From assembly GCA_001873945.1 (NCBI GenBank), contig MNYI01000013.1, positions 14,922 to 30,137 of the forward strand: a stretch of DNA of 15,216 nucleotides, in the 5' to 3' direction. Position 1 is the first letter of the stretch. Every line of letters starts with the position of its first letter. Source of the DNA: Candidatus Desantisbacteria bacterium CG2_30_40_21. Lineage in GTDB: Bacteria > UBA9089 > CG2-30-40-21. The notes below the pieces were generated by a model. It was not told the DNA's origin. It ran no database searches and saw only the letters and a program-made list of their open reading frames with translations. This document shows, in pieces, positions 13,901 to 15,216 of this stretch. Made by a program: the position numbers and the translations under genes.

Positions 13901-15216
13901 CAATGGATTGACTACCAATATAAAATGCCTCTATCGTAAAGACTCCCTTCCCCTTCTTAATCGTTACAGGTATTATCCTGTATGGGACTAATGGAACACC
14001 TGCTGTATTTAATATCTCCAGCCCAAAGCTGATATTATCCCCATGATTGGAGGTATATTTATAAGCACCACTTATCGAAAGCCCAAAGTTAGCCGTATTT
14101 ATCACCTTGACATTAGATATTTCGTCCTCTTTAGCCGTCTTAAACGACCACTTGTACCCTTGAGTTAAATTATTACCCACCACATCCCTTGCCGTGATAT
14201 GAAGGCTCAGGGTATAGGTTGCATCCGGCAGGGAGATATTTGGGATAATGGTAAGAATATTCCCGGTACCATTCCAGCTGACCGTATGGCTGGCAAATGG
14301 GGTAATGCCAAAAATATCTTGCTGGTTTACATCCATTTTTTCACTAAACTGGATAACAAAGGGCATTATCCCTGTCTCAATGCCTGTTTGCCCATCCGGA
14401 ATATTGGTATAAACCACGGTTGGCGATGTGGCATCTATTTTGAATGTTTCGCTTACTGTAGTTGTCCTCTCACCAAAAGTATCTGTAGCAATTGCCTTGA
14501 TACGAATGGCTTGAGAATCAACCTGTGGCAAAATCCATGGGTACGAGGCTTGAGACAGATTGCTATCAATGACAGAATATGTCTTTCCATTGTCAATTGA
14601 ATAGTATAAATCTACTGTATACGGCGAGATACCACCGGAAATCAACCAGCCAAGATCTAATTTTGCCCCACCCATCAGGCATTCTTTATCGGTTATGCCT
14701 TTTAGCAAAATCAAGAGTGGTGCCTTTTTATCCTTCATAGCTGTATCAGATTTGAGAATAAAATATCCATTACTGCTATCTATTGCCCGATTGCCCTTAG
14801 AATCAACCACTGACAAAATCCATGGGTACGAGGCTTGAGACAGATTGCTATCAATGACAGAATATGTCTTTCCATTGTCAATTGAATAGTATAAATCTAC
14901 TGTATACGGCGAGATACCACCGGAAATCAACCAGCCAAGATCTAATTTTGCCCCACCCATCAGGCATTCTTTATCGGTTATGCCTTTTAGCAAAATCAAG
15001 AGTGGTGCCTTTTTATCCTTCATAGCTGTATCAGATTTGAGAATAAAATATCCATTACTGCTATCTATTGCCCGATTGCCCTTAGAATCAACCACTGAGA
15101 CCGTAACCGATAACCTGTCTGAGACCACTGGTGGTATGGTCCAGATATAGGCATTCGGCTCGGCTGATTGTTGTTTTAGCCCCTTGATAATATTAGGATT
15201 AAGCGGATATAAACCA
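10959..15216 (-). CDS. Large multidomain secreted protein with T9SS-like C-terminal sorting domain (5' end off window)
   Basis: The frame is open to the right edge, giving at least 1418 residues; the GTG at 15128 is an internal codon, not a supported start, and the signal peptide is outside the window. By nucleotide position from the N-terminal side: two identical 95-residue Ig-like segments (15098-14529); a Big_5/SbsA-like Ig domain starting D-A-T-S-P (about 14432-14136); beta-rich sequence; a carboxypeptidase regulatory-like domain, L-S-G-K-V-T-D...D-R-N-G-D-Y-R-F (13442-13215); a beta module (about 12690-12275); two G-W-N-L-I-S-V-P / G-W-N-M-I-G-C-P-F motifs (about 12240 and 12010); a second copy of the beta module (about 11698-11250); and a C-terminal 80-residue domain (11201-10962) with W-P-N-P...V-A-S-G-L-Y-I-Y...K-R-V-G-R-V-A-V-I-K, typical of type IX sorting or FlgD-like Ig domains. 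No catalytic motif is seen. It is probably a surface or extracellular adhesin-like protein; substrate unknown. Confidence 0.8.
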   Translation of the reverse strand, partial: GLYPLNPNIIKGLKQQSAEPNAYIWTIPPVVSDRLSVTVSVVDSKGNRAIDSSNGYFILKSDTAMKDKKAPLLILLKGITDKECLMGGAKLDLGWLISGGISPYTVDLYYSIDNGKTYSVIDSNLSQASYPWILSVVDSKGNRAIDSSNGYFILKSDTAMKDKKAPLLILLKGITDKECLMGGAKLDLGWLISGGISPYTVDLYYSIDNGKTYSVIDSNLSQASYPWILPQVDSQAIRIKAIATDTFGERTTTVSETFKIDATSPTVVYTNIPDGQTGIETGIMPFVIQFSEKMDVNQQDIFGITPFASHTVSWNGTGNILTIIPNISLPDATYTLSLHITARDVVGNNLTQGYKWSFKTAKEDEISNVKVINTANFGLSISGAYKYTSNHGDNISFGLEILNTAGVPLVPYRIIPVTIKKGKGVFTIEAFYIGSQSIASEGIKLMMIGDGKPFYTKYNPYPKEWVSPLAVVVKTDKGTIYQGDFVTLSLVVSTLFLPLDMRELSFDNAIGDLRMRDSTGNVIFQWSKQNLAGGKTVSLPDNGTKILLQSTWLADKTGEFVLDGWLNKSSIYPQIQCSGLRFEVQQPRLGILSGKVTDIVTRQPVQNATVTIGNSSVITDRNGDYRFIDIEPGIYALGIQARGYQPYKREQMNIKRGEQRQDIAMNSTSELQFSIVLDKNGFGVDESIVAIAVLSCSGTRTITVSGLSLESESLSLEIETPTHQIVRYIGPFSSGLPPVITLKPGEQTSLKLELSHLAFGNKLELISGYKITSPGKYTLKTTYNSWGNQPKRWIGKYEANPVGFEIGMTSVKTDTVETSMPQSGTTSAATDVVQPLVTITQLMDWEMQITARSGQITSTAILGMYAGASNGFDAEFDEPLPPAPADKAYLQVYFPHKDWGMVFENFSRDIRGYATDTTIGFEVRTSLSDAITLSFMGIPSRYDAILKDIDNNQSWDLRTTAKWNLQGRTLYRLELSLKATAGGVTQAKNSSHTFGQGWNLISVPIGSNQQASSIFKNTHYLYGYNHTKQGYEDAATIVGGNAYWLGMLGTATIAVEDNPTVKEIILPLKPGWNMIGCPFNFVPDWSRVLVERNGVRKGLKEAVDAGWVMDILYEYKNGNYQLASGIKPWGGYWFAALVECSLIVPDISVNILQAAPLERIGINLPEVLPHAPTVDSWQVGLHVTAGGYKDMANYGPRFGVNRSSSPGLDVADRPEPPEPQGGFVTLYFTHPQEGVFNRFDWDMRPPGSTTTWEFEVKTNLSEEKIAITWGKEYLPQGYCLSLIDMDSQSQTSIVMDKENDYTYTCPQYQGLSVRHFMVQAIKQETAGVQVGKIGDFNGLKIWPNPATGKPMCFDKINGKANLKILSLAGELVKDVDVDTSYKWNLDNDGYEPVASGLYIYIISDGLGNKRVGRVAVIK
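14529..15098 (-). repeat. Perfect 285-bp tandem duplication inside the large secreted protein gene
   Basis: Positions 14529-14813 and 14814-15098 are identical over all 285 bp (95 codons), so the frame is kept. Flanking bases differ immediately on both sides (G14528 against A14813; C14814 against G15099), with no microhomology at the joint. At the protein level the joint runs Y-P-W-I-L straight into S-V-V-D-S-K-G-N, whereas the non-duplicated ends have about ten more residues there (P-Q-V-D-S-Q-A-I-R-I or P-P-V-V-S-D-R-L-S-V-T-V). The repeat is therefore out of register with the Ig-like domain and removes a strand. It is either a very recent duplication or an assembly error. Confidence 0.9.

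Noticed and set aside
15126..15128. GTG as the start of the large secreted protein
   Set aside because: The frame stays open for 29 more codons to the window edge with Ig-like sequence (Y-I-W-T-I-P-P), so the true start is outside.

Overview
The window is a bacterial chromosome segment with two parts. Positions 1-9767 hold the right-hand part of the conserved spc/alpha ribosomal super-operon, all on the + strand in the usual order: rpsN (5' end cut by the window edge), rpsH, rplF, rplR, rpsE, rpmD, rplO, secY, adk, map, infA, rpmJ, rpsM, rpsK, rpsD, rpoA, rplQ. An intrinsic terminator at 9732-9766 closes it. Positions 9993-15216 hold two - strand genes converging on it: a very large secreted multidomain protein whose start lies beyond the right edge, followed by a PorV-type outer-membrane barrel protein.

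The organism is a Gram-negative-type (diderm) bacterium: PorV is an outer-membrane protein ending in phenylalanine, and the large protein ends in a type IX secretion (T9SS)-like sorting domain. DNA is AT-rich, TTG and GTG starts are common, and S14, S4 and L36 are all zinc-binding forms. The RpoA N-terminus, together with PorV and intergenic repeats built from short repeated phrases, recalls uncultivated candidate phyla such as Desantisbacteria, Omnitrophota or Poribacteria. That assignment is an inference with low confidence.

The operon genes encode parts of the ribosome (S14, S8, L6, L18, S5, L30, L15, L36, S13, S11, S4, L17), the translocon channel SecY, adenylate kinase, methionine aminopeptidase, IF-1 and RNA polymerase alpha. 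Most junctions are tight (overlaps up to about 60 bp). Five are long (rplF-rplR, rplR-rpsE, rplO-secY, map-infA, rpsD-rpoA), and each is filled by a different palindromic element.

The most notable observation concerns these palindromes. At least two look like inserted non-autonomous mobile elements. The one at 1704-1786 is flanked by an exact 8-bp direct repeat that includes the end of rplR. The one at 6015-6189 has 11-bp perfect terminal inverted repeats and a 7-bp exact (8-bp with one mismatch) flanking duplication that carries the infA Shine-Dalgarno. Removing each element with one repeat copy restores a compact operon junction. Other palindromes lie at 1161-1259, 3009-3120, 8140-8307, 9773-9870, 9883-9961 and 10930-10953. 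A perfect 285-bp in-frame tandem duplication lies in the large secreted protein gene.
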